A DNA stretch of 64,000 nucleotides. Source: Tyto alba (taxonomy: Eukaryota > Chordata > Aves > Strigiformes > Tytonidae). This document shows positions 13,001-25,700 of this stretch, in pieces. Where the stretch lies: assembly GCF_018691265.1 (NCBI RefSeq), contig NW_024881295.1, forward strand, positions 14,100,314 to 14,164,313. The letters run 5' to 3'. Under the pieces are notes generated by a model. That model saw only the letters and a list, made by a program, of their open reading frames with translations. It searched no databases and was not told the origin of the DNA. The position numbers and the translations under genes were made by a program. Position 1 is the stretch's first letter; the number at the start of each line of letters is the position of its first letter.

Positions 13001-13154
13001 TTGGCAACAGATATTCTAGACTTTATTGGAGGGTTTAGAAGTGTATTTAGGATAAACCAAGCAATTTAAGTGTTAAGATGTGGTACAGGATGTATCAAAA
13101 AAAGGAAGTGCTCATAATATGTTTCAATGATGTTACTGTACAGCAAAACACATC
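10061..13154. other. Intergenic sequence with nothing recognisable
   Basis: A TA/TG-rich imperfect hairpin lies at about 10217-10260 (ATGAATA at one end, TATTCAT at the other). It is followed by a slightly GC-richer block (10290-10420) with overlapping frames on both strands. Nothing is recognised as a gene or repeat family. Confidence 0.5.
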
Positions 13155-13223
13155 AAAGAGGGAATGGGAAAGGGAAGGGGGAGAGGAGAGGAAAGGAGAG
13201 GAGAAGGAGAGGGGAAGGGGAAG
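13155..13223 (+). repeat. 69-nt uninterrupted polypurine tract with mirror symmetry
   Basis: Every base from 13155 to 13223 is A or G on the plus strand. Around the centre at 13193 the tract reads the same outward in both directions for 11 bases each side (13182-13204), and with one mismatch to 13179-13207. Polypurine mirror repeats of this kind are known to be able to form intramolecular triplex (H-DNA). Confidence 0.93.
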
Positions 13224-13439
13224 CCAGCACACCTCATTAATTCATGTTGGTGAAGGGAGCACAGCCTGGGATGTATGCTCACGAAATATTTTGAAGAAGT
13301 CATCAGCCACTAGTTTGTTCTTGGCAGTGAGGACTCCAACAATGAGAGTAAAACCCCTTTGTCTTTTTTAAATGCACAATGCAATGAAATAAAATAACTC
13401 AATGTAAATAATATCTGTACATTACAATCACAAAACCTG

Positions 13440-13615
13440 CATTTTTCAAGTCATAAAACCCAGCAGGAGGTGTGGTTATCTTAAGGAGGAGGGAAAGGGG
13501 GAATCAATCCTGAGGGATTTTATGAATCATAGCCAGATGCCTATAATCCCCCAGAGGCGTGATTATCTCATGACAACCATTTTCATTGGAGTTGTCTTAT
13601 TGCAACCACCAAAAG
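13440..13615. promoter_or_regulatory. Candidate regulatory cluster with GATA- and bicoid-like words
   Basis: Two similar blocks, GTGGTTATCTTA (about 13471) and GTGATTATCTCA (about 13559), share the GATA-type TTATCT core. Between them are AATCAATCCTGAGGGATTTT and TATAATCCCC, which contain TAATCC-type (OTX/PITX class) words. The similarity of the paired blocks is visible; binding and function are inference. Confidence 0.25.
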
Positions 13616-13629
13616 GAAAGGAAGAGGGG

Positions 13630-13645
13630 AAAAAAAAAAAAAAAA
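13630..13645. repeat. Poly(A) run, 16 nt, within a purine-rich stretch
   Basis: A homopolymer inside the broader purine-biased interval about 13605-13720 (AAAGGAAAGGAAGAGGGG before it, GAAGAGGAGGAAGAGAGG after it). Translates as Lys-rich nonsense. Confidence 0.88.
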
Positions 13646-13719
13646 TCTTTATTTAAGGGAGAGGGCAAATTTCCTGCTGTGAAGAGGAGGAAGAGAGGAA
13701 GAAGAAAACTGGAAAAAAT

Positions 13720-16700
13720 GACAGATTTGAATGCTGAGCATCTTCTTCAGACCAGTTTCTGCTGTCCTCACATAATCTTTTCACTCTTTTTTAATCTTTG
13801 ACTATAACAGTCAAAATTTTCACTAAATATAGCTGGATTTATTTGTTTTCAGGACAAAAATGTAGGGAAGTAAAAGTGTCACAATTACCTTGGGCCTGAT
13901 TCTCAACCAATTTCTTGTGTCAGAGTAACTGGTACTCACACTTATCAACTCCTCTAGTTTCATCTAGCAGAGATCACAACTGAAATAAAGTTTGGTAGCA
14001 TTAGTGTCTTGTGAGCACAGCTCAGCAATGGAGTTGGGTAATGATTTCACATGAAGTACAAACCCAAAGAAATGTGCCTACTCAGCAATCTTGTTAGAAG
14101 CTCAAAATTCATCAGAAGGCTTGAAAATCTTTTGAGAGTATCTGAACTTGAATTTTTTCTTGACTTTTCTGCTATCATAGGATACTACAAAACACAGAAA
14201 GATCTTTATAGTCCTGAGCTATCCAGTGTTAAAATATTACTACGTTGAAGAAATTATATTTACTCAGAATTTGGTTATGTGTTTGGAAAGAACATTACTG
14301 ATTATCCTCAGCAGATATCAATGACTTCTCTTTGCCAAGAGAGAATGTAGATCTCATAGATTTCACACATTTAAATGCAGTTGCATATAGGCATCAAACC
14401 AAATGTACTGTTTTGCTTCTGATCCCATTTTGGCTTCAAATTTGTTGAGTAGAATCAGATGTCCAGAGATTTTGTAGATTGGCTTCTGAGAGGAGTATCA
14501 TCTGTGGGGAGAATCTGGATGTTTTACACCTATGCACTAATCCTGCAACAAAATGACTAAACAGCATGCAGGACTAGTCACTTATTCATTGGTTTACCTA
14601 CAGTATTCATTCTAATAGGATCAGAAACGTACCACCACCCCAATGCTCAACAATCCTCAGAAGCAATTCTGCCTTAAGAATCCATTCTAGTCAAGAACAT
14701 AGCTGACTGTAAAGCTTCCTGGTAACCAGTGAGGTATCTTTCCACAGTTGCCATACAACCTTCCACACAAAAGCAAAATCTTTGCAGATGTCTGAGACTG
14801 AATCTTTTTTTGTACATTAAGAAAAAATTTTTAGAAGTTGAAGGAGACAAGACCATTTGGCAATGCCTGCCATAATGTAATTATGTAATGGATATTTTAT
14901 AGCGGTACATAGAGGCCCCAAATGATATCTGAGCTTCTCTGTGGTAGGTGTTATACATACTAAGAGATGATCACTGCCCCCAGGAAGTTTATCAACTAAA
15001 TAAATAGGACAAAGATCAAGCCAAAAGGAGCATTATTATCTTTAGTTTACATATGGAGAACAGAAACACAAAGAGATAAAAATCTGGAAGTCCCACAGTG
15101 AGCCTGTAGCAAAGCGAAGTTCTCCTAAACCCTAATCCATTGCTAGATCCTTCCTCACAGCCACATCTTTTGCAAAACAAGGAGCTGCTTGAATTCTACA
15201 TGCAAAGCAAAGCTTTGGCAGTGAGTGACAGAAGGAAATGGCAATTTATAACTGACATATGTCCTTTTCAACCACAGATCTCAAAGAGCATTAGAGAGAC
15301 AGGTAATTCTCTCCTTTACAGAGTAGATTGCCCAGGCAAAGGAAATCATCTGTAGCTTCATAGGAGAGTTTGAAAGCATAATATGGTTGAAGTCTACTGT
15401 CCTCTGAACCTAACTGGATAGTCATGATTTTCCTCATCTTGCAGAGTCTCACAGCAATAAAATGGCTTAGCCATGGTGACTCCTGTAGTGCTTTCAGTTG
15501 TCACAAGATGCAGCCCAGGACTAAGGAAGAGAGAGCAGAGAAAGTAATTTTTTACTCTTCTTGGATGATAGGTCTGTGTCTTTCCCCATTCTAGTATAAA
15601 TTAACACACCTCAGAAAGGCTCCTCTAATTTACTGTGGCTTTGAATGGCTTGTGCTCAGCCAGAACAGTGGAGTGCTCTGCCCTTTCCCTCTGTCCCAAT
15701 CAAGGGAATAGTGTGGGGTCATCATGCCAAACATATGCTCCATCCTTCTTGTGAGGTGTATTCCACACGGGGTGATCAATCTAACCCTGTGGCTCCTTTC
15801 CAGCAGCTGAGCCAGCACAAAGAGAGCTACACCAGAGCCCAAAATTGACTACACTGTCTCTCATTGTGGCCAACTTCTGTTTGAAGGGACATGACAAACT
15901 TCTAGATTTTCTGTCTCTCTTACACAGCAGCCTAATCTCATTTGCCTTGAACAGTCTGTCTTCTAAGTTCACTATATTCCTGATACTGCTAGAGGCAGAA
16001 ATGGTAGTGGCCATTTTCTTTACTGTAGTAGGGACAAATTAGAAAAAATCCTACAACTTAGTATTTAGAATACTGGGTATAATTGCATGTAGGTTGTAAT
16101 TTTTTTAAGAAGTCACTGCTATATGTATATATGTTTATATCAGGTACAGTTATCAGACTGGAGATGTCACCTCTTGGTTTATTTTCTGTTTGCCTTTCTA
16201 GTAAAGAACTTTTATGTTCTGCATAAGATGAGATCAGAAAAAAAGAGAATGAGAAAAAAATCAGGAAATAATAGCAGCATCACTCCATATTCTTTCCTCG
16301 AAATTAGCTCTAAGTCACACATTAGCCATTAACTCCTTTGACCCATTCCTCTTTGAAAGATAGGTTCCACTTTAGGTTTGAACCTAAGACTTCAGTATCC
16401 TCAGCACTGACATAATCTTAATTGTTTTCTATATTTCTAAAAATATATAAATGGGAGTTAGAAGGAAGATCATAGGAAAAATACATTTTCAAGGTAAGCC
16501 AAATGATCACAAAATCAGATCTTGAAAACCCCCAGAAATAAAATAGCTCTCAGTAGCTGCAGTAGTAATGATCTGAAACATTTAAATTAAATATATGCAC
16601 TCAAGACGTCTCTGTATCATGTGCTTAAAGTGTTGGGTTCAAATGTTAATTGGAGTATAAAATGAGAAATCCAAACACAAGTCAATTTTGATAAGAATGT

Positions 16701-17079
16701 GAGTGCATTTATCAAAAAGATTTCAAAATGTTGATGTGAAGCCTCCTGGGATTGTTATGGATACACAGAAGATATGAACATAAAAACATAATTCATCTGT
16801 TCAAATTCCAATTCCATTCTGTTTATTTCAAGATGCAACAAGTTTCTGCTTCCCACTCTTCTTTCATTTTTTTTTCTCAGTGATGAGCAGTATTTACTTT
16901 TTAACTGACCCACACAAACTTTCTGAGCCCTGCCTCATTGAATTATGGTAAGGAAACAATTGTGTAAACGTATGAGGAATAGAGCATCACTTCTCTGATT
17001 AAAAGGTTATGGAAACAAAACATATCTAGACTGCAGACACTACCAGCGTTGTGATCACAGAGGAGGGTAAAGTTTGGTC
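13720..17079. other. Intergenic sequence with nothing recognisable
   Basis: No gene or repeat family recognised. Frames at 15630-16042 lie on both strands over the same bases and are unrecognisable. Confidence 0.5.
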
Positions 17080-17320
17080 ACCTCCCAAGCTCTTGCCTCC
17101 AGGGGAGGTGGCAACTCACAGCTCTTGCTAGGTTTGGGACTCGGGCCGTTTGCTGTCCCCAGCCACACCGCTCAGACCACTGACCGCTGCGGTGGGCAGG
17201 CCAAGGCTCCGGTACCCACGGGAGCATTCTGCAGTAGCGCGGGCTCCAGCAAAGAGCTTGGGCTGACTTTTACACTGCCAGTATCAAGACTGCTACTGCA
17301 CATGAGCTGGCAGCGACACC
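17080..17320. other. GC/CpG-enriched patch
   Basis: About 240 bp with several CpGs (GGACTCGGGCCG, CTGACCGCTGCGG, GGCTCCGGTACCCACGGGAG, GTAGCGCGGGCTCC) in CpG-poor surroundings. A 150-codon plus frame (17074-17526) overlaps it but resembles no known protein and starts without supporting context. It could be the start region of a noncoding transcript, a regulatory element, or a GC-rich relic. Confidence 0.35.
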
Positions 17321-17529
17321 AGAATAGCCATACCCAAACAAAATGCTTCAGGAGACAAATATTTCTACAGGGCCCTATGACCAGCCTCCCAAACAGCTGC
17401 TTAAAATTGGTTTTACCATCCTCTATGGTATTTTGCTACTCCAGAAAATATTTTTCTCTCAGAATGGGACCAAATATCAAAAGGGCTACCCTTTTCACAG
17501 AACAAGGAACATCCCAGGTGATTTAAGTG

Positions 17530-20500
17530 TGGACTCTACCTAATGTAGTGCATCATGAAGATCACCTCTAGCTGAACAGGTCAGCATATGGTGGTGCATC
17601 TTAAAAGGTATATGGTAGTTGTGAAAAGACAGAGAACTTTTATCTCAGCTGGAATCAAAACTTACCTCAAGGTTTCCTAGTACAAAATTCAACTGAAAGA
17701 GTATTTTTTGCTGGAGAAAAAAAAATGTGATTAGTATTTCCAAGAAAAATCTGTTTTTCAATGAAAAAATGTTTTGAACCTTTTCAACCAGTACTACTGG
17801 TATGTGAACACTGCTTGGTACCTCTGTTTACTTTCCACCAATAAAGCAGCAAAACTTAAGCCCAGACCTTAATATCATGAGAGTAACTGATGCATTTCCT
17901 GGAATTACATACAGTCCCCAACTCATCTGAAGGATATCAGATACAGACAGCAAGCTATCCAGAACTACCTGCCCATTGAATAAAAGAGGAGATGGTATGT
18001 AAGACACAGCTTTAGGATATGGATCAGTGCCTTCATGTGAATATTCATATTCATTCAGTGACTACCATACACCATCTTCAGTGAATGAGGGAGAACTTCC
18101 ATGCAAAAACTGATGTGATCAAGCCCATAAAGACCATATCTTTGTGATATCCATCTGTTAGAGAAATTATGACTGCATGAATTTTCACAGAGTCCAAATA
18201 CAGAGCACTTGATCTTGTAGCTTTAAAGTTCTTTCATGCAGGGTTGTGGGGTTTTTTTCATCAGTGAATATGTATACATAGTTTTCACAGGGAATACAGG
18301 ATGTAAGGGACAGTAAGTATGCTTCAGCATATGGTGAAACCATATGGTTGGCTGCTTTTCTGCCTGTACCACTTTTATTTATTTATTTTAAATTATGTGA
18401 TTCACATTATTAGTTGAGACCTTTTTAATTTACATGGCTATAAATATGATAGATTAATTATGCTTAATTTTTAAAATATTATTTCTTATTATTTGGGGTT
18501 AAAGAGTGTGCACAGAACAGGGAAAAAATGGGCTGAATTTCCTACTGATGTAGATGAAAAAAGCAGTATCAGTACTTCAAATCAAAGTACTACAATTTCT
18601 ATCATGCAGAAATCTTTGATTTGTCACACAGATTCTGTATCTGAATTCCTCCTAGTGTATTCTGCATGATTCTGCAGGAGGTAAAAAACAGGAAGCAATG
18701 AACACAGAGGTCTGGGAAATCTTGACTTCTCAGTTCCTTGTCCAATAAGTCACCAAAGAACAAATCCCAGAAACCCCATCTATGTGCTCCTGAGGAGCCT
18801 GGGCAGAGAGGCAGGAGGAAAAGGTAAAATGGTAAATCTGGGGGGACCAACGTGTTTCTATTTAATTGGCATATTTTGATCTAAAACATTCTCATCATAA
18901 GCTGTGAGAAAAGTGATGAAGCCGAAATTTTTCCCTAACTTTCAAGCTATTTCAAATTCAATTATAAATACACTCCAAAACAAGGAATAGTCACATAGCA
19001 AATAATTACAAAAAATATTATGCTAAGTGTCATTATTTACTATTCTATAACAAATAAGCTTATTAAATCACAGTCCAGTTGCTAACACACTGGTGTCAGC
19101 CACCTCAAACCAATGTCTCTGTCTTGATTCTGTTTTTCCATTGTTTCTCTCCTGAAGGGCCAGGGACTTGATCGAACAGGGAAATCTCCCATGCTTTTTG
19201 ATCAGAGACTTTCTGGCTGTCATTGCCTTTTCTATAGGAGAGAGGTGACAGTTCCCATTTGGATTGCTACCTAAGGAGATCAGATGCCTGGTCTGAAATC
19301 CCTACTTCAGCACAGTCTTCTAATGTGAGCTTAAATATGTCACTTTGCCTTTTTGCACCTCAATTCCTTAACAGTAGCAAAGGAATCAGAGCACTTCCCC
19401 ACCCCTGAGGGCTAGACTGTGGGGTGCTCCAAGGCCACGGGGACATGTAAGTAGCTCAGCCAGGTGTAAGACTTTGATCTCCAGAGTTATCAATCCAGCA
19501 TTTCAAAAGCACTTAATTCACAATGGGAGATTTAATATTTTCAAGAAACAGTTCACTTTTTTTAATAGAAGTTTTATCATTATTTCCTTAAACAGCTTAC
19601 ATAATCCCACATACAAGTTTCAGCACTTGATCTTATTATCTGTCTTTTACTGTAAACTCTCTGTTTTGGTGCAACATGAAGTTTGACCAAGAGGCATTAC
19701 ATCTATGCTGGCAGCAAGTCTGTGGATGTTGATATGCCAGGCAGGAGGTAGGTGATTTTTCTGGAGACATCACTCACTTTCTCTAAGGGAAAATATGAAA
19801 TAAAAAAGTATAGAATGACCTTGCACTAATAAGCCTCTGCCTCGAGACAATGATTAAATCTGGTAGCACAAGGGTTGGTTTGTGAGTAATATCAGCTAAG
19901 GCACTAATGAAAGTATCCCATTAAAAAAATGTATAACTTAGGGACTTGTCTGCACTGAGAAATTTGGTCACTGCTGTTGCTGCATTAATGTGGTCTAAAG
20001 TACAAACAGGAAGATATATCCAGGTACTGCAGGTGGCTCCTATTTCTAACAAAACTAATCAGCCAGAAGTCCTGCATACTTTACCAGGAGTGAAATCTGA
20101 ATGTGAAATCTACACTTCGAACCTAGTTCTAGTTCAAGGACTCTATTGTCCAAAGGTTTCTCATCACCAATGTAGCTGCAAAACCACTGCCAAGTACTGC
20201 CACTCACATACTATGACTTCAACTGGTTTGTCCTGCACAGTTGTCAATGTACTCATTCAAAATGTTATTCTTATACTCAGGAATATCGTAGGAAAGGATG
20301 CATTTCAAAACATGTGCGCCAGCTTGAGTGAAAAATTAAGTTGTTTATTTTCTTCATTAATGTTATTCTGAAAGCAAATTAATTTTCCCTATTTCATTTG
20401 AAAATTTCAATAGAAAAATAGACTTGGCTGCTTCTGGTAATGATTAACACATACCCACAGATCGGTTGTGCACACACAGCAGGTGTGATGTGTCCAGGCC

Positions 20501-22189
20501 GTGCCAGGGTTACTGCACAATGTGCAGATCAGCTGCTGTGCACACGTACAGTAGCTCTGACACATACAGTACCAAAGCTACTACCTCTAGATTGGGAAAT
20601 TCTGCCAGCTTGTGGGCAACCAGCAAGACAACAGTAAAATCAGTCCACCTGCAGAGAAGCAACTTGAATGGAAACATACTCATACATGAGAATAAGATCT
20701 CAAGACATGTGAAGTACAGTTCCTTTGAGATTTAGTGGCACCATTTTGAATTATGGTATTTCAGTTGCCCACTTAAATCTTTCAGTACATGATTGAAAAA
20801 ATTCCAAGAAAAAGATATATCTATTTTCACAGGTCCAGAAAATTAGGAGTATTTTACCTGGGAAACTACTTCTTTTTGTGATTTTTTTTTTTTTTTGAGA
20901 TTTCTTTTTTTTTTTTAATTAGAAAAATTTTGGCAGGAAATTCCAAACACTTGCAACAGAGGCCCTCGCTAGAACAGAGCTTGACCAGTGCCTCTAAAAA
21001 TTGCTATACAAGAAACAAAAATGAAATAAACCAAATACAAGTAGCAGTGATCTGTAACATAATTTAGCTCACGTATGTTCTAACCTGTTCCTTTGCTATT
21101 GCAAATGTTTAATGCTATAACCACCAAATACCTTTTTATTTTCCAGGCTATATTAACAATTGAACACCAATGAAGAAACGTTACTGAGTGGTTATTTCCC
21201 ACCCCATGAAGATTTAAATTTAGGAATGTTAAAACTATGTTTGGAGAAGAGGTATAAGAAAACAAACACATCTGAAAAAAAAGTGCATTAAGCTATTTTT
21301 TAAGAAACTTTATTTTCTATACAGTAGAGCTCATATAATAATTCCTTTTATCAGGGAAAAATTGATGTTATCTATCCTTTGCTATAAGTATTAAAGCCAT
21401 TTTTAAAGTGACCTAAGATACAGCAGAGTGGAAAAACATCTATTTGAAAAAGTAAATGAAAAGCAAAGAAGTGTACTCTGTATAATTCTGACTCTTACCA
21501 ATGACTTGGACATATCTTTTCAAACAGTGAAATGAAAGAATCTGCAGTTTCTGAGATTTTCTACTTTCAGTCGCAGTACCTGAAAAAATTGCTAAAGTAG
21601 AAGAGTATCTAAAGGGAAAGAAGATCAAATTTATTTTCTGACACAAGGACTCTTTTTGCTACTGGCCATAAAATCTAAAGCAAAGCTTCAACAAAATAAC
21701 ATAAGGAGACACAAACAGCTGCTATATTTCAAGTTAATCTTACAAACTGAAATCAGCTATTTTCCTACAACCATGTAAAACAAACTCCAGAATGTGGATT
21801 CTCTGTGTTCAGATTTGATTTGCAGACACTTCCTTGTGCTCTTCTACTTGCATGGGGAACAAACTTTAACTCCCCTTTTTTAACTTAATCCTCCACTAGG
21901 TACAACTTCATGGTTTTATTTCAACAAATCAAGACAGAAATTATCAGATAAACACATTAATCAGCACTTTGTACACATACCCCTAGGCCACTATGAAATG
22001 TAACTTTCTACCATGAAACATTTATTCATTTACCAGCCACTGTGAACACACCACATCATCCTCTAAGGGTCACTGAACTAATGGGATCCATACCTTGGAG
22101 GACGGGCAGATTATTGGAGTTTGTGCCATAGTTTCCCCTTTACCTTCTATTCAGCCCTATTGGTGATTGGCAAAGATTTTAACAGTGCG
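17530..22189. other. Intergenic sequence with nothing recognisable
   Basis: AT-rich sequence. The segment 18365-18485 is especially rich in ATTTATTTATTTT and TTAATTATGCTTAATT words. The 141-codon plus frame (19946-20371) shows no known domain and is rich in Cys/Ser/Thr without pattern. No RNA gene or mobile element recognised. Confidence 0.5.
20882..20916. repeat. T-rich low-complexity tract
   Basis: Fifteen T, GAGATTTC, then a further run of T: simple low-complexity sequence. Confidence 0.88.
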
Positions 22190-22680
22190 ACCAAAGTGAG
22201 TAAGGGCAGAGCAAAACACTCTGAAGGCTCAACACCGACGCTGAGCCTCCAGGTTTCCAAACAGAAATCAAATGCCACTGACTCCAAAGAGTTTCAGCTG
22301 CCACTGGCTCCTGGTGGGCAGCTCCAGGGGCACCCACACCTCTCCACAGAACTTGGCTTTCACACATAGCCCTAAGGTCTATGAGAAATGGAGTCTTCAC
22401 AGGCCAATATGGGCTTCCTGGACAGAAGTCCCATCCAGATGAACCTGGAAGAACAGGAAGGAGAAACCTTTGCCCCGTGGCTGCCAGCTGAGGGACGGAA
22501 AGGTGCCATCAGGCAAGGAAAGGAGCAGTGGCAAGGCAGCACTGGGTATGGCACCGTGGGGATGCGGAGCCCCTGCAGTTGGTCATTACATCTCTGTCAT
22601 CCTCCTGACCTGCTGCAGGGAGCAGTCTCATTCCTCTGGCCAGGCAGCACAGTGTGGCCCAAGCACTGTTCATGGCTAGT
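22190..22680. other. GC-richer patch with overlapping spurious frames
   Basis: Composition rises above the surroundings (CACCGACGCTGAGCCTCC, GGTGGGCAGCTCCAGGGGCA, CCCCGTGGCTGCCAGCTGAG). Frames of 60-143 codons occur on both strands, which is what GC-richer DNA gives by chance. No splice-bounded frame, domain or repeat family is recognised. It may be degraded old sequence or a noncoding exon. Confidence 0.3.
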
Positions 22681-22780
22681 GTCATTTACAGGGCTCTGCC
22701 CATATGTACATTTGAAGAGATCTCTGGAGAAATACTTAGCACAAAGATCTTTGCACTCACTCACTTTCAGGTCTCTCTAG

Positions 22781-25700
22781 CAAACTATTTGTGCTGTGCT
22801 CAACAGTTGTCTATGCATTGTTTGCCACACGGTCACAGCCTTCATAGTCCCACCATGGATCCTTACGTAGGTTGCTTTAATTTATTTTTATTTCGAGCAG
22901 CATACAAGACTGTGATCCAACTTCTCAGCATGCAGAATGCCATCTCCACAGATGTTCAGGAAAATTTCTGCAGATGTAAATATTCTCTTCCCCTGTCTAC
23001 ACACTGTCAGAAAGGTCCAACTCTTCTGGTTCCATGTGGTCCTGCTTTTGGCCTGTGTTCCTTAAGAAATAATATTTTCACATAAAATGACCATGACATG
23101 AGAGAGCTCTTTTGTAGTCCAAGATCTTTGTGCTTGGACAGCACAGTCCTAGGAGTTACAGTCCTGAAATAAAGACCCCTCGTGATATAAGAGTGTGAGA
23201 TGGTTTCACGGGTGTTGGGACATGACTGGAAGGCTAGGCTGGGTAAAGGGAGTAAGATGTGGTACCATCTCATCCATATGGCATATTGGCTCAGTCCCTA
23301 AATGAATGTAACTGCCCATCTATTCCCAGATTTTCTCTGAAGGGAGAGTTAGTTGATCCAGAAGGGATCTCAGGAGCAACCTAATATGTACATGATGTGG
23401 ATAACCAGGGGAACAGATTTAGAGTGAAATGGAGTTACTGAAACTGGCAGCATAAACATACTCTTCTGCTGTGATCAAGACCTGAATAGCAGTCAGCTAA
23501 TAATGCAATACTCTGCTAGTATGCTACTGGAGAAAGGAGTTATATGTCTCCTCCTGTCTAAATCTTTTAACTGCATCTGCACATGACTGTTCTGCTTGAA
23601 AGTAGCAGGACTTGCTTCAGGAACTCGGTGAGAGTTGAGGAACAACTAAATCAAGCCCACAGCAACTAGAACTGGGAAAGTATATACACATCATGCAGAA
23701 ATCTCACCGGTGGCATGTGTTCTTCTTCAATGGACCTGCACTCCATTACAGAAGTTAATTCGAAAACCCCAAAAGATAATTGTTGATATGGCAACTGATA
23801 ACAAAAATACCAATTAGCAATTTTCAACATGTGATTGAGACCCTGGAAATCTGTACTAACAAAACACGCCTAAACTCAGCAGGTTATCAGTCTTTGTACA
23901 AGAATCTACAGCTCCATCAGACTATTCTTATGAATACACAAATTATCAATATTTGAAAAACATTGACTAAATATGATTTGAGAATCCAAGCATTTTGAAA
24001 CTCTTCTCTCCACACTACAATTAAATACAACAAAGTTTAAAACTTTAAAATATACCCCTCCACAGATAAAAACTTTGCAGCTATTGGTGTAAACAGCAGA
24101 AATCCTCCTTATCTTTGGGAGATAAAACTACAGTCTTACAGTTTCTGGCATCCTTCAGGATGCTTAAGGTTTTTCATTTTTTTGGAGGCTTGTCTTTATT
24201 GTGTTTTGCATACATGAACATCTCTAAGAGGATGCATATGCAGTAGGTATGTGTACATGTTGGAAGGCAGTGGTAGTTACACTGTTTTGGGAATTTTTTC
24301 TCATGTCTTCTGTGGGGTTCTTGTTTTGATATATAATTTATTGTCTGAATTTAGCTAACAGGCCTAGAGGCCTCTGAGTCTTCCATGCTACAAATATAAA
24401 ATTATGGTATATTTTAAATGCTTTTCCATTTTGATAGTTCAGTGTATCAGAGACACTGGTGAAGAATGATTCATTACCAAAACCAGTAAACTCCAGCCTT
24501 GCACAAGGATCAGACAGCACTTTATTGCAACTCCCATTTGGACAGAAAAGTCCCTGAGACCTTGCCTAAGGAGTATAATTCTACATAATTAAATCAATTC
24601 TGTTAACAACTACAACAATTATTTTTGCATTTGAAAACATGAAATACCGGAGCATCACTGCAAGCTGAACTGCAGCCACTTTTGCAGCAGGAATATTTTT
24701 TATTTCAAAAGAAGGAAAAATGTAAAAGGGAGTGCAGAGCTATGATCACTTACTGTTTTCTTGCACCCAAAATGAAAATGCTATGTGCAGGCAGAAGTGA
24801 GTAACAGTCCCCATTCTCCAGCCCCAAATCTCTGTCTTAATGGTACACAACAGGTTAAAACAGTATGGAGAAAATACTATATTATTTAATCTTTTAATAA
24901 ATTTCTGCAGGCAATATTCAGTAGCTCAGTTCAACCACTGGCCCCACTGGAGAGTTTAGTGCTCTGAAGATTAAGATTAAATTCAGAAATAGCAAAGCCA
25001 AATTTTCTAGTTTTTCCAAGGGGCAGGAAGAAGATTATATATCCCTCTTATATGTACAAAATAACTTTCCATTATTCAAGAGTTGTTCCATAGATCAGTC
25101 ACAAAGACAAGTGTGCTTTTTCTGCAATAAGCATGAACACCACCTTCATGACACAATGAGGTTTTAATAAACAGAAGCCTTTTAAGTAACATTATGGAAG
25201 TAACCATTTTTCCTTCATACCCTTTCAAAGGGGCACTGGCATTTTCAAAATGGCACACATGAATTACACACCAATCTAATGATCACACAGCACATTGGAA
25301 ATTTACTCCTAAATGGCTTCTATTGTAAAAAGGTAGTCAATTTACATGTCAGAGTAAGGCGGTTTGAATAGAAGGAAAGCCTGAATATCCTCACTTACAC
25401 CCATTTAATTCCACAGACTTCATTGACATTATTCCTGATTTGTGCCACTGGAAATGAAAAGAATCAGATATGAAGCATTGTAATGCATGATGATTTATTG
25501 GTGATCAAAGTAGAGTAGCCTCCCATCAAAAAATAATGTGCATTACTAAGCTCATTTTGTTGTACTAAATGACTTAATTCTCAGAAGAGGAATAGTCCCA
25601 AATCAGAGAGCTAAAATCAGTTCAGAAGTACACAAAATATGAACATATACAGAAGAAAAATGAAAAAACAGAGAATAAAGAGATGGTATTTTTCTCTCTC

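Noticed and set aside
17074..17526. 150-codon plus-strand open frame
   Set aside because: Driven by the GC-rich patch; a second plus frame overlaps its end and no domain is recognisable.
22388..23085. Two overlapping plus-strand frames that might be one frameshifted gene
   Set aside because: Neither part resembles a known protein and minus-strand frames cover the same area.
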